Positions 1-11,757 of a stretch of DNA of 64,000 bases are shown in pieces. The DNA is from Auriscalpium vulgare. Its lineage: Eukaryota > Basidiomycota > Agaricomycetes > Russulales > Auriscalpiaceae. Made by a program: the position numbers and the translations under genes. Location of the stretch: positions 496,001-560,000 of the forward strand of contig JAHBBC010000014.1 of assembly GCA_019915015.1 (NCBI GenBank), in the 5' to 3' direction. The first letter of the stretch is position 1; every line of letters starts with the position of its first letter. The notes below the pieces were generated by a model. The model saw only the letters and a list, made by a program, of their open reading frames with translations, made no database searches and was not told the origin of the DNA.

Positions 1-394
1 ACCACCAGGTGCCGTGGCTTCGCTCTTGACTCCGACGCTTACACATTGCCATTGCTTCCCACAACATGTGATGCGTTGTCGCTGTCGTGCTGTTGTGTCA
101 CGAGACATCAACAACACGTATCTAGCTTCTACTGCGCCTGTGGAGGTGGTTCTGAGCTCAATCGAGATCGTGATGTATACTATCATGACTGATTCACATA
201 TACATGCAATTCTATGGTGCTACTGTGGATAGAAATTACATACATGTGAAAATGAAATACAACTCTTTTGTCGTGAAATACAGCATCAGATAAAACTCTT
301 GGGCATCATAGAAATACATGACATCCAAGCCCTTGATTGAGCCCGGAACCGCCTCCATAGGCGTAGTGGAAGCCAAGATACACATTGTCGATGT

Positions 395-1030
395 CGTGTG
401 GCGCGTCAGCACAACGGTGACGGCGCTGATACGCCTCGCTCTATGCTGCGAGGCGATCATTACAGAATTTTTGCACTTTCATCAAGTCGACAGACACACA
501 ATTCTGAAGATCGCAGCATCGCACAGCAGTGCTCCAACCACCTGATTAGTTCTTCCAACCGCTCGCAAGATTGGAGTCTTGCAGAGCAGTCACGCAATTG
601 GAATCATACCTTGAACACCACACTCGCGCCAGCGACGCTGTCGCACGCAGCACACGCAGTCATCCAACCACTTGCTCGTTGTTCGGACTGCCACCACGCG
701 ACCTCGAGCACAGCACCTCCCACAGCTGTCACAACGCGTCAGAATGCCATCAGACATGTTTACTATTGAGATTATCATAAGAATGTGTGCACGATGCCAC
801 TCCAGTCACTGTGACATCTGTATTCCTCTGCAGTCGCACCATTGTCCTGTGACCATTGTTCACCTCAGTTCTTGTACTCACACTGCATCGTTCTGATCCC
901 AATTGTTTTGTATTTTCATCAGCGTCCCGATTATTGCCTCAGGATTCTGACCACCATTCCGGAGCATTCTTACCGGAAGAATGATCACAATGTCACAACA
1001 TTGCAACACTCACCTCCGACCACCTAGTGC
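395..1030 (+). repeat. Dispersed LTR-like repeat, CpG-decayed copy
   Basis: This stretch aligns by eye, gaps aside, with 35690-36134 plus 42999-43250 and with 10640-11330. Shared landmarks include GCTGCGAGG near the start and CGCTCGCAAGAT further in. Compared with the 35.7 kb copy, most differences are CG to TG or CG to CA, so this copy looks methylated and mutationally aged. I see no gag or pol coding. It is probably a solo-LTR piece, but its exact ends are not visible to me. Confidence 0.6.
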
Positions 1031-1124
1031 ATCGGAGCATGTAGGATGTCGAGCTACCACCCATTGATAGAGACAATCCCCAAGCCTAGACTGTCAGCAA
1101 TTTTGCTTGGGTATATTTAATGGC

Positions 1125-1207
1125 CAAGCCCCTCTCCCCCCTGCCCCTTAAATGATTAAGAGTAATTGTACTGCCATGCTTGCACTGGCCATTTCCCACC
1201 AAGTCAA
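1125..1207 (+). repeat. Hairpin module, copy 1
   Basis: The block runs from GGCCAAGCCCC through GATTAAGAGTAATTGTA to the hairpin GCCATGC-TT-GCACTGGC and ends CACCAAG before a T. Near-identical blocks lie at 11665-11737 (+) and 34266-34330 (-). The layout of hairpin, short spacer and a 3' T recalls a Helitron 3' end, but the last four bases are CAAG rather than CTRR. Its identity is uncertain. Confidence 0.45.
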
Positions 1208-1308
1208 GCAATGTGCCGGCCCAAAATATACAGTGCTTATCCTAATTGAGCTTATCTTGTGTTATCATTACGTTAGGCCAACTTATTCTTAATCTGTTTC
1301 TCTTATGT

Positions 1309-1316
1309 TGTACAGA
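1309..1316. repeat. Left 8 bp target-site copy of giant element
   Basis: TGTACAGA lies directly outside the left inverted repeat. The right-hand partner CGTACAGA at 49980-49987 matches 7 of 8 bases. Confidence 0.65.
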
Positions 1317-1776
1317 CACCTGGTAGTACCTAGAAACAATAGTAAGTAGCTTACCGATGCGAACACTATCTGTAAGCTAACAGGCTAGGTTTGTCTTGTT
1401 TACAGTGACCCGCTGGGTTCCCCAGCGAGGCCCTCCCGTTTAGGAAGGGCCCGCTTACATGATCCCTGGCCCCAGCGGGTACTGCCCCCTCCGCCCCGCG
1501 TCCCTTTCGGCATTGCGGCACAGGGTCCCGTCCCGAGCCCCGCGTCCCGCCCGCCGCCGGCACTTGCCGCCCGCCGTTCCCGCGCCTCGCCGCCGCCGCC
1601 CACAATGACGACGAGGCATTCCCGCGTCCCCCTTGCATGTATCCCCACAATGTATATATGTATGGAATCGTACGAACAATGGGAATACAATGGTGCTCTT
1701 TGTTTTGTATTTGACTGAGGTACTGCTGTTCTATTGCGTCAGCGGAGTACGTACGGTCACGTGCTGTACGACTTGG
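1317..1776 (+). repeat. Left terminal inverted repeat of giant element
   Basis: It pairs with 49522-49979 in inverse orientation. It contains a GC-rich block (about 1430-1620) and a TATA-like TATATATG near 1650 that could serve the KDZ gene. Open frames inside it (for example 1366-1690 on the minus strand) are compositional and have partners in the other arm. Confidence 0.75.
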
Positions 1777-1815
1777 CGATCAACGCAACGCGCGCCTGTC
1801 CCCTTGCACACAGTC

Positions 1816-4457
1816 ATGGCTCCAGCTACCAGCAACCCGCAGCCCAGGAAGCCCAAGCGTCCTAATCTGAAGGCCACCTCTCCCATGTCCGCGAGTTCTC
1901 GGCCGGTTCACTCTTCCAGGGACAAGTGCCCACCATCAAGACGAAGAAGAGGAACATGACCGCAATTAGGAAGGATCAGGACCTCCAGCGGGCAGCCAGG
2001 AAGGCTGACGAGAATCGTGCGTCAAGCTTGCTTGAATTGTTCCAGTACTAACTCATCTTTGACAGGACTCATGGGTGCCTTCCGACAACGTCTTGCAGAG
2101 GCGGAAATCGAGACGGGCCGCGCTGCAGATCTCAGCGCTCTGCCTTGGGAGGACAGCATACCATTCAATCGAGATGCGGACGACTTCTGGTTTAACGTCG
2201 ATGACGACGACGAGCCCGATTCGTGTGCTGTCGGCCCCGAGGATGCTGCGATACACAGAGCGCGGGTTCAGGCGGTAGTGAGGTGCGTCTTCGTCCACTG
2301 GCCTTTGCTCTTGGTCTAACAGATCCTTTCAGCTTATATGGTGGTCGCATGCGCGGGCCAGACACACGATCGAGGGCTCAGCGCCGTGCAATCACCTATC
2401 GCAAGTGGCAGTCCCTCGCCCCTCGACTGCTTGATGCCCTGCTTCTCTGGCGGCACGGAGATCGCAGCCCTTCGCCAGGGAATGTTACATATCATACATT
2501 CACCATCCAGGTGATTGGCCTTTCAGGTAAGCTCACTGTGCTGCCTTCTTAGCTATTGGCACGCTCATTGTTCATGCCAACAGAATATTCCCCTTGACGA
2601 GAAATCACACAAGCACTGGATGAAGAGGCGAACATTGCTTTGGTTCGACAGGGCCTCCTCGGTGCGTCTCCCTTTCTCCCAACCCTTGCGTTCTCCCTCG
2701 ACCTCCTCGAATTCTACTACTGCCTTCGTCGTCAACATCCCTCTGTCGGGACACAGGGCTTTGCGAAGGTAATATCAGCATTCCACAACGTAAGTTTCGT
2801 TAATCTGCCTGTAAGCCATAGTGTTTATTTGACATGCACAGGCTCTGTACTGCCCAAAACTGCAGGAGAAGCTCGCTGCCGCCTTCGACGTATATGTCGA
2901 CCTCAAGGAACGTCTCCAGAAGAAGACAGACGTCGCACTCAACCGGGTGGGCAAAAACTGGCGGGCGCTGAACGGCTGCCCTTGCTGCGGCTTCAAGGTG
3001 CGTTTCTTGGCCTCGAGTTCATGGGAGTATTGGTGAAGCTTGACCCACAGCAACACGACAAGCCCATGCTCGTACCTGCCCGACTGCATGCCATGGATGG
3101 CAACAACTTACAAAAGCGGCTACAAGGCGTCGGTCATACGGACGAGCGTGAGTTTTTCAGTGACTACTTCATCCCACCCGGGCAAGTCGACACGTTCGCG
3201 GACGAGGTCAAGGGCACGCGTCGCACAGCCCCGGCGACCGGCCCGCCAGTCCCGGACTCTGCCAACGAAGACTCAGACAGCCTGCCCACCTCAAACCAGC
3301 CAGCCACCAAGTGCACGGACAGCTGGCAGGCCGCGAATGCGTCCGCTATGGGCAAGAGCGTCACCCAGGTCTTTGAACAGACCGGTATCTTCCTAACGAC
3401 TTGCCGACATGGGATTGTCGAGTTCGTGGAGGAGATGATCAAGAGTGGGGAACTGTGAGCATTTGCTGTCCGTCACTTTCGCCCATGCTAACCTTCATGT
3501 AGGGCCAAGTATGCTCTGGCATCTTTGGATGCAATCATGAAGACATACGGCGCCGACCAAGGCGTTGGCTACGACATCGGCTGCTCCATGGACTCAACAG
3601 TCCGCTCGACGTCTCTGAGCGAGAGAGCTGCAGCACAGCGACTTCAGCTCCTTGTTAATGCATTACATGGCTATGCTCACAACCGCGCCTGTCAGCTCAA
3701 ATTCCACCCGCTGTATAGGTTCGGGATTGGCATCGAGGACCTGGAGACATGTGAGCGCATATTCTCATGGCTCAACATCGTCGCTCGTAACATCCGCCAC
3801 ACGTCTCTCTACCACTGGCGACTCTTCCTTCATATATGCCTCAAGCAATGGGACAAAGACCGATACGTAAACCTCAGTAAGTGCTGAACCATGCCTCCTC
3901 CTGTGCTATCTTAATCAGCTAGGCTGATTTAAAGGCAAATCCTTGCTCGACAACTACCGACAGTCCCTCGCCACGATTCAGGAGTACGAGTACGAGCTGA
4001 CCGCGTTCCAGAAGCTGACAGGCTTTGCCAAAGACGACTTCGAACGATGGCTTATCGAAGAGGCCGAGTACCTCGAGAAGGCGCAAGATGAGCCAGAGGA
4101 GGACCTGCAGCAAGTTGCGTATGTTGAGAACCTCCTTTCTCTACAGAAGGCCCAGTACGTTCTGCCATTTCTGCTCTCATCTCAGTTAGCCTAACCATAC
4201 CTTCAGGGAAAAGTACGGCAGCATCACCACTGTCGAGTTCCAGACCTACACACCAGCCGACTTTGCCAGCGGCGTCAACCTTCGGCCTGCTGCGCTAAGG
4301 GCGAGGGAGCTCGAACGGCGCGCTGCGCAACGCAAGCTGGAGATTGCAGAGAACGTCGTCAGCGACTTGGAGCGCCGCCTAGGCATTGAAGACCGCTGGA
4401 CCACGACCACGCCTGCGTTCATCGTTGCTCGAGAAGCCATGGACAACAGGCGTCCCT
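1816..4457 (+). pseudogene. KDZ transposase, 5' part (interrupted)
   Basis: This is the N-terminal and catalytic part of a Kyakuja-Dileera-Zisupton transposase, the cut-and-paste enzyme presumed to move the host element. The start at 1816 (MAPATSN) opens a basic, Lys/Arg-rich N-terminus. Further exons encode RMRGPDTRSRAQRR and ALVRQGLLGASPF (about 2350-2750), the cysteine pair CPCCGF (about 2978), ETGIFLTTCRHG-type sequence (about 3380), GYDIGC with the first catalytic Asp (3573), LHGYAHNRACQL (about 3660) and DLETCERIFS with the acidic residue (about 3738). Small GT-AG introns separate the exons. Coding runs to RRP at 4456, where a foldback element begins; the C-terminal part resumes at 19981. 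The gene is therefore split by 15.5 kb and presumably dead. Family assignment rests on recalled motifs and is strong. Confidence 0.85.
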
Positions 4458-5150
4458 GTAGGTTAATAAGTATTAGTACCGGTAATTACCGGTCCATCCA
4501 TTTTTATTACAGACCGGTAACAAATAGATTATGTAAGCGACTTACGAAACGAGTCGGGGGTAAAAAATGCTGCGATCCTATTGGTATTGGATACAGAAAA
4601 ATCGGATAAAATCGGCTAAAATAGTGAAAAAATTCAGCTCGCAGCGGTTCCCACGGGTACGGGATGTAAAAGAATCATTTTAAATGGTTACTGGTACTAC
4701 GATTAGCTGCCCGTAGGGCTTGGAAAAATAGGGACAAATAGAGACAAATTCGGAATATATATGGGAGCATCACGTGCAAGTCAATATCCGCTTCCACGCG
4801 TCAAAATATTCCCACGGTCCCAAAAAATGTAATTTTTAATCATTTGCGCTGGTATATAATTCTTTCTGTAGACCCTGGGAAACCCCTTTGACAACAATAC
4901 AGTACATGTATGATGTAGACTTACATATAGACATATATACAAGGTGTTCTAAGCCCAGTCTATTGGCCTGCGAGCTGGATGGAACCACAAACCAGAGAGT
5001 GTTGGATAAGGAATATCCTGCAGTCATGATCTTCTTTACCTAAGGTACCAAAGTTTGTACACAGATAGCTCTTAATACTTTAAGACTCTAAGTATTTTTT
5101 TCCTGACCCAAGCCCCCCTTCAATTCTTCTCAAACACAATTTCTTTGGTA
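4458..5150 (+). repeat. Foldback outer arm, left
   Basis: It is the inverse partner of 19294-19980 and almost identical to it. It ends GGTA, the base at which the inner arm starts and at which the Helitron junction falls on the other side. Confidence 0.85.
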
Positions 5151-5508
5151 TTTATGCTATTGAAATAGTACTGATACACACATTTTGACTACCTTTGTAT
5201 ACATTTGGCATGATATGACTGCTGTAGATGCCTAGTCAAAGTTAGCCTATTCTCTACAATTATATTCCATATTTAACATATTATTCTTTGAAGACATTGG
5301 TAGGCTGCATTCAACATATATATATTCATTATTTATATGTTTTGGCCCAAAAGAATGGAGTGTGCCTAATAGCTCTCCAGGATTTGATCACTAAAATCCC
5401 CAATTATTTCAGAGCACTCACAGACCATGCCCCACCAACTCCTATAAGTATTGAGATCATACAAAGACTTAGTAGATATCACTATACTTCCACTCTGATA
5501 CAGCCTCT
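5151..5508 (+). repeat. Foldback inner arm, left
   Basis: It pairs inversely with 5679-6036. The two arms encode mirror-image short frames (5288-5590 plus strand and 5606-5959 minus strand) with almost the same peptide, which is expected of a palindrome and not evidence of a gene. Confidence 0.85.
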
Positions 5509-5678
5509 ACCTGTACTAGTACTGTCCTTGTCCCAGATGCATGTGCAAAGCAAATGGTCCTTTCTTTTTCCACTAAACTGTGACTTGTGATATGAACTTG
5601 GTTGATCATAAGCCTATGCTAACTGAGAACCAAGCCATCCATATGTACTTGTACAAGCCTGGGACCATTCTATATCTT

Positions 5679-6036
5679 AGAGGCTGTGTCAGAGTGGAAG
5701 TACAGTAATATCTACTAAGTCTTTGTATGATCTCAATACTTATAGGAGTTGGTGGGGCATGGTCTGTGAGTGCTCTGAAATAATTGGGGATTTTAGTGAT
5801 CAAATCCTGGAGAGCTATTAGGCACACTCCATTCTCTTGGGCCAAAACATATAAATAATGAATATATATATGTTGAATGCAGCCTACCAATGTCTTCAAA
5901 GAATAATATGTTAAATATGGAATATAATTGTAGAGAATAGGCTCACTTTGACTAGGCATCTACAGCAGTCATATCATGCCAAATGTATACAAAGGTAGTC
6001 AAAATGTGTGTATCAGTACTATTTCAATAGCATAAA
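5679..6036 (-). repeat. Foldback inner arm, right
   Basis: It is the inverse partner of 5151-5508, ending CAATAGCATAAA. Symmetry predicts TACC next, but that sequence occurs only at 19294, after the Helitron. Confidence 0.85.
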
Positions 6037-7330
6037 TTACGATTCCCTGAGGTACGAAGTAGGATCGTTTACTAATGGGACCTTTTCAGCCGATCCGTGA
6101 AACGCTCAGAATGCTCGCACCCGGTCTGTTCCGGTATTTTGATTAGATCCGAGCTACACTTACTTATCTGATCTTATCTACCATCTAGCAACTTCAGCCT
6201 GGCAACCTGCCGTCGACGGTTGCTGCGAGTCGAGCGCAGCCCCTCGAAGCGGCGCCGGTGCTCTCAGAATATCCTACCGGTAAGCCCTACAGATTCCTAG
6301 CTATTCATTCGACGATGCCGATGGTGCAGGGTCCGCAGCTGTCCGCAGTGACTGTGACGGTTGTGTCACACGCGCGTCACAGTTGAACTCGACGCGCGTC
6401 GCCTGCGTCGGTCGCGCCCACCTCCTCCTACAGCCACATCCCTCGCCGACCGCCGCCTCGTCACGTCCCTCACACCCACTGCCAGCCTGCAACCGGCACC
6501 CGCAGCCTACGCCTACCGGCGCCCACAGCCTACGCGCAGCACCTAAGCACCCGCGCACCCGCTCAACAAGTGCCAGCGCATCAACATGCGCTCATTCGCG
6601 GGCCCCACGTCACTGCGCTCCGCGCGTGCGAGTTAGAGGTCGGAGAGGGGAGATGGCAGCACAGAGAATAGCCAGGAGTAGCCCTGGAGGCCTCTGGTGA
6701 GTAGTATCATTTTGCGGGGCGGCATCTTGCTCATGCATTCCATCAGCTATCACCATCGCTCCCTCCTGCCATCGGGCACCCGCCACCAACCTCGCCCATC
6801 GCCATCTGTTCTCGCGCGCAGCCGCCAGCTGTCCCCCGCCGACACAGCCCGTCCTTGCATGCCTGTCCCTCCCCACATCATCTCGCCGATCTCGCCGCTG
6901 TCCACTCGCATCCCCGTGTTCACCCCGCAAGCCGACGTCCTCGCCCTCGCCACGCAATCCCCGTTCTCACCACATGCTCGTCAACGCCACGCATGCCGAC
7001 GACACGACACCCCCTCCGCTGCGCATGCCGACTACACCCCCTCACTCCTGCCGCCGCCGCCGCCGCCGTCACCCTTACGCTACCACCGCCTCCCTCATCG
7101 ACTCGTCGTCCACGTCCACACGCCAATGCCGCCAGGAGCCTCGTTTACACGACGCCGCCGCCTGCGCCTTCGCACAGACGCTGTCACCGTGCGCTACCGA
7201 CCCCGTCGCTTACCTTACCCACGCGCCGCCGCCGATCTTCACTTTCGCGTAGCATCCTCCGGCCCTCGTTGCATATCAACAGCACATGTATAGCTAGTAC
7301 CATATAGAATAGTAATATAAACAATGCATG
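6037..7330. other. 5' part of Helitron, GC-rich tract, no gene
   Basis: After the AT-rich first 150 bases, about 6180-7290 is GC-rich with CG-rich low-complexity runs such as GCCGCCGCCGCC. It gives long overlapping frames on both strands rich in Arg, Pro, Ala and Ser. None has a domain, a consistent splice pattern or a preferred strand. It may be a captured promoter or CpG-rich genomic fragment. Confidence 0.4.
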
Positions 7331-7818
7331 AACTTTGCCAACACCAGGTGTACACTGTCTCCGAGCAAGGCGGATGCCAGCTCACCCAATCAGGCACCCG
7401 TGATTGCGTGAGTCAGAGTCGCTGGCGACTTTGTCGTCCCCAACTTGTGCACGCACACATCGCTTTCACCCTGCCACACGACACAACGTTCTTATTCCAC
7501 ATGGCTCTGTACCATGCCACGGTCTACAAGACTGTCACAACGGTATGTGATTCAACTTCTTATGTACAACGCGCGTCGTCACCAACAATTGCACACATGA
7601 AGATTTCCTTGCGAGCTATTATCCTTGTACGAGACGTAGCCCCTCTCCTGTCATTGCAGCCACTAACGGTATGGTGCTGCAACGGGGGGACAAAATGGCT
7701 TACACTTGTAAGCCTATTTGTTGGCCTACATCTGCGCCTCTACTAATGATCTTACAGATGTTCGTCGAGCTCGCCCGTATGAGTTCGTACTCTGCCATCA
7801 CATGCCAGATAATTACTG

Positions 7819-8200
7819 ATGGCACATCCAGCCCTCGCGTGCACCGCAGCCGTTCCGGTATACCGGCCGAGCGCGCACAGCACAATCGGGCTGGTCGGTC
7901 AGGCGCTCGACCTTGCAATCAACATCTCTGCGACGGCCGCGCGTACGAACGTCGAGTCCGGCACACTCTTTGCCGCACTGAGGTCTATCACCACGCTTGT
8001 GCTGCGCCTCCAGCACAGCGCTGTCACGCTTACAGGCATGGATGTCTGCACACAGCTCGAGGTACGTCTCAGCTTATTCTCATTAATTTCTATGCACGGC
8101 TGACTGATGACGACATGTCAGGTGCTTACGCCGCTGCTCATCATTGTGTGCGTCAGGCTCGGGCTCATCCCTAGCAGCTTGCCCAAGGCGTACAAGACGT
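7819..8200 (+). pseudogene. Captured membrane-protein gene fragment
   Basis: Two exons joined by a clean 60 bp intron (8062-8121, GTACGT...TCAG) encode RTNVESGTLFAALRS ... DVCTQLE and then VLTPLLIIVCVRLGLIP. This is the last-helices pattern of a large agaricomycete family of multi-pass membrane proteins of unknown function (VESGALY ... PTLIIVRVGLG in typical members, from recall). Upstream frames from about 7500 may be further decayed exons. There is no intact gene. The retained intron means the piece was picked up as DNA, which fits Helitron gene capture. Confidence 0.5.
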
Positions 8201-8221
8201 ATGTCGACATGGCTCTATGCC

Positions 8222-8445
8222 ATATGCCCAACGCGGCGTCCAAAGGGACAATATTGCCCAAAGTGGCGTCCAAAGGGACAATGTTGCCCAAAGTGGTGTC
8301 CAGAGGGACAATTCTGTCCAAAGTGACATTATCTGAAATGCTGCCCAAAGTGACAATACATAAAGTGATGTCCAAAGCGACGATACATAAAGTGATTTCC
8401 AAAGTGATGGTATATAAAGTGATCTTCAAATTGGCAGCCAATCGT
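8222..8445 (+). repeat. Minisatellite with ~30 bp unit
   Basis: Tandem units of the type GCGTCCAAAGGGACAATGTT plus GCCCAAAGT degrade rightward into AAAGTGAT and ATACATAAAGTG variants. The frames through it (repeated SKGTILPKV-like peptide) only reflect the repeat. It directly follows the membrane-gene fragment. Confidence 0.65.
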
Positions 8446-8654
8446 AAATTGTGCGCACTACATCCTTCGAGGCAGACATTTGCATATGTAATGCAAATTG
8501 CCATGACGCTTCCATTGACTCTCTTCTCCTTAGCTATGTGGTATATATGCGGACAAGCATCCAGTGATTGCGGCAGCTCTGAGCACCACGCAGTATGCCA
8601 GGTAGGCGGTGGTTATAAAGTCGTTACATGGACTGGAGCAGAATTGAATACTTT

Positions 8655-9250
8655 ACGATTACTCTTAATCGTTTTTTTCTCCAACCAGTCAGGCCAAAAA
8701 GTGCCCGTCAGGAAAGTCGCTTTAGGAAATGGTCTCACACGGTCAAGTCGCGTCGTTCCACCTGCCAAATTCAGTAATTCTTAGCTAAGCAGCTTCCGTC
8801 CAATGCTTTTCCACATCCTCGCTCCAAAAGACACTCGTGTCTGCGAGTATTTTGCGTTTTGCAAGCTAACTAACACTGATATGCTCATGATTCAAATTGT
8901 TCTGTGATCAGAAAAAGAGGCCTTAGAGTTTCCATTTTTGGTAGAAAGTTCCCACGGTTGATGCAGAGAAAGATGACGTAGTTTTAGAGGGCATTCTACC
9001 AATTGATCCGGTTTGCTACGTCATTTTTCTCTACTCCGGCTATTACAGTACCCGGGCCTAATATTTTTACTATTAAAAATGCGCACATAGAGGGAATTGA
9101 ACTCACAGCATGCAGTTTATGAGTTACATAACATAGTCTAAGAGCAGTAACCACTAGACTAGAAGGCTATACTCATTGAACAGCTGTGGATAGTCTGTAT
9201 CAACCTTCTATCCCCTCTTACCCTACAATACACTTTGCTCTTTTTATCAA
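8655..9250 (-). mobile_element. tRNA-derived SINE-like element, copy 1
   Basis: Read on the minus strand, the head has an A-box-like TAGTCTAGTGGTTA (about 9160) and a B-box-like GAGTTCAATTCCC (about 9097). These are followed by a body with an internal inverted repeat (GAGAAAAATGACGTAG ... CTACGTCATCTTTCTC) and a tail AACGATTAAGAGTAATCGTA. The body aligns with 47500-48030, and the tail region also with 49190-49372. The tRNA-like head does not fold into a convincing tRNA, so this is not annotated as a tRNA gene. SINE classification is inferred from the pol III boxes and the 5'-truncated third copy. Confidence 0.6.
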
Positions 9251-9439
9251 ATTCTTGCCTTTTCCCTGATACAATATACACATATTATATATTGTCAGAA
9301 AGCTACAATAAATGCACACACAATGGTTAGGGTACTGGAGTCTGCAGGACTTGTGATGTATTAGCCAGTGCATATTTCCCTGTGTGTAGACCAAGATCTA
9401 CCAAGTGCATTCACGCTGATGATATTCCTTGTTCCGCTG

Positions 9440-10240
9440 ATGGACACCACCAGGTAGGGCAGTAAACAGCAGAGTCGACCAGATCCCTAGAGCGCTACCG
9501 AGGTGTTGATGTGTGTGCGAGCGAGCGTCAGGAGTCCCGGAGTAAGCAACGACCATCTCCGATCAAACCTATGGCGTTCCGATTGAGGGCGCGACAGTGA
9601 CAAGATGAGCGACGCAGGAAGACTGCAACACGACTGCAATCAATGACTCGGGCAAAGGCAACAAGGATGGAACAAGATGGGAGCGATGAGACAGGAAGCG
9701 AGAACAAAGGCTAAGACGATGGCTGAGGCTAAGGCGCCAGAGCAGTCAACCGGTGTTGACCGCTATATGATACGAAGGCGACAAGAGTGCACAAGTGAAA
9801 TGTGCTGGGAGCGATGAGGGTATCCGACAACTATTTATATGTTGTGACAAATACAGTGCGTGTCCAATCAAGTAAGTACAGAGACATCAGAAAGACAAAG
9901 GGAAAGATAGCAGCATCATATCAAATGGTACGGACAATGGACAATGCGGGGGAGTCATGCGACAGTCAGACAACGAGGAACGAGGCAGGGGACGATGTCG
10001 AGCGAGTGATCTGCACTGTCAAAGGACAACGGAAACAGCACGGGAAATGATCCGCTCTGTTGTTGACTGTGGGAAACAGCCTCGGGGAGCATGGGAACAG
10101 ACAAGGCGTGCCATATTGAGCATGATAGCGGTGGTCCGATAATGGTGACACAAGGCTGCGTCTTCCGATTGTGAATGTTCGGGAGGCAATGCTTCCAACA
10201 TGTGGAGTGGCTGGGTTGCGAGTCAATCACAAGGCGCTCA
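9440..10240 (-). repeat. LTR-like repeat, promoter part, inverted copy
   Basis: On the minus strand this matches 34480-35345, including a TATA-box region (TATAAATAGT in both), GTTTCCCACAGTC and the end AGCGCTCTAGGGATCTGG. It resembles the U3-R-U5 end of an LTR. No protein is encoded. It lies inside the Helitron and in inverse orientation to the next repeat block. Confidence 0.55.
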
Positions 10241-10609
10241 TGAATATGAGATGGTAGCATGTGTCGATAGATGCTAGGATGTGTTGGAGGGGAGCGGGCA
10301 TGTCGGGAGCGCTGAGTCAGAGGGTGTTGGAGCGGTCGGGACAGTGGTGCGGACAATGGGCAACTGGGGCAGTACTCGGATGGTGTGGGAGCACCAGCAC
10401 TGTGTAGCGCCGGGCGTGGCTGTTGTGCGACCAGGCTGTGCAAGTCTAATGCAAATCTGATGCGCCGTGACAGGCATGGGAAATGTTGTGCTGGCTAGCG
10501 TATGGCGACTGGGCATGCGGTCGGGTGCTTAGTGCGAGTAGCATGGGAGTCGGCAGAGTGTTCTAATTGTGGCACGGGAAGGCCTAGGTAATGTGACCAA
10601 GGACTTGGT

Positions 10610-11560
10610 TGAAACTGCAAAAAGATAGTTTAGAATTCCTCTCAGCGCGCGGGACGAGGCTTGTCACCTCGCTGCGAGGCAATCGTTTTCCAATGTTCAC
10701 ACTTTTGACAAGCCGACAGTCACGCAATTCCGGAGGTCAGAAAGTTGCGCAGACAAGCTCCAACCACCCAATTAGTCTCTCAACGCTCGCAAGATTGGAG
10801 CCAGAGTTGTGACCGTTGGAGTCTTGCAGGGCATTCACGCAATAGGAATCATACCTTGGACACCACACTCAGACCATCGACTCAGTTGCATGCCCCACAC
10901 ACAGTCATCCAACCACTCGCACATTGTTTTGACTGCGACCACATGACCTTGAGCACAGACTGCTGTCACATCTTGGCAGGATTTCATATGACATTTTGAT
11001 CATCGAGATTGTTGTTAGAACATGTGCGCCACACTACTCCGATAACTCTGTGACTGCCAAGTACCTCCACAGTCACGCCTATCCTCCAACCATAGTACAG
11101 CTCAGCTCTCGAGCTCATGCTGCATTTCTCTGATCCCAATTGTTCTGTGATTGTGCCAGTGCTCTAATTATTGCTCCACCACTCCAACCATTGCACACAC
11201 CATTCCAGTGCATTCCTCTGAAAAATTGCAGTGTCACAACATCGCAGCAGTTGCCTACAACTCCCTCCTATATCAGAGTGCATTCTATTGCTCGCCACAT
11301 CTCCATTGTCTTCTATTCCGTTCATATTGTCTTGTTCCACATTGTAGGACACCTCTTCCACACTTCTTGACAGCACTGACCATTCCCCATGCGCTTGCAC
11401 TGCCCCTCACTTGTCTCTTTCACTTGCTCACACACATTACAATATCCCCTTTAGTGCTGTACTAGGGATCTGGTTTTGGACACATGTGACATTACCACCC
11501 TACTACATGTGGGTGCCCATCACCACAACTTTGCCCTGACATCTCAATACAGTCACAGAG
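10610..11560 (+). repeat. LTR-like repeat, copy inside Helitron
   Basis: It starts near CTGCGAGGCAATCG, follows the same order as 35690-36134/42999-43250 and continues into ACTAGGGATCTGG ... CCACCCTACTACATGTGGG. It is the most continuous copy and shows how the blocks at 35.7, 43.0 and 44.9 kb belong together. I see no gag or pol. Confidence 0.55.
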
Positions 11561-11664
11561 TCACTTTCCTGCACGCGGAGCCAGAGCCATTAACCCCGAG
11601 TATTATATCTCCAACATATTCAAAAAGGACATAACTACACCAGGCAGTCAGTTGTATGTTGGAT

Positions 11665-11737
11665 GGCCAAGCCCCCCTCCCCCCTAAATGATTAAGAGTA
11701 ATTGTACTGCCATGCGTGCATTGGCCCATTAACCCCA
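11665..11737 (+). repeat. Hairpin module, copy 2, upstream of Helitron genes
   Basis: It has the same order as at 1125-1207: GGCCAAGCCCC, ATGATTAAGAGTAATTGTA, hairpin GCCATGC-GT-GCATTGGC, CCCCAAG, then T. It ends 20 bp before the Rep start codon, so it may double as the promoter or 5' leader of the Helitron genes. Confidence 0.45.
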
Positions 11738-11757
11738 AGTATGTTATTGAAGCTCAA

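Larger units (their letters stand above)
1..1316. other. Left flank of the giant element, no gene seen
   Basis: This flank has no convincing gene; its open frames are short and overlapping. It holds a decayed copy of the dispersed LTR-like repeat (about 395-1030) and a hairpin module near 1125-1207, both listed separately. The last eight bases, TGTACAGA, are the left target-site copy of the element that starts at 1317. Confidence 0.6.

Noticed and set aside
1366..1690. 94-96 codon minus-strand frames, mirrored at 49582-49930
   Set aside because: They lie in the GC-rich part of the terminal repeats, differ between the two arms by frameshifts and have no domain.
5288..5959. Two similar proteins of about 100 residues on opposite strands
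   Set aside because: They are the two arms of one palindrome read in inverse directions.
6383..7307. Frames of 105-198 codons in a GC-rich tract
   Set aside because: Overlapping frames on both strands with low-complexity Arg/Pro/Ser content and no consistent splicing.
9080..9165. tRNA gene on the minus strand
   Set aside because: A- and B-box-like words are present but acceptor and anticodon stems do not pair; the same head occurs at 47.6 kb as part of a longer repeat.
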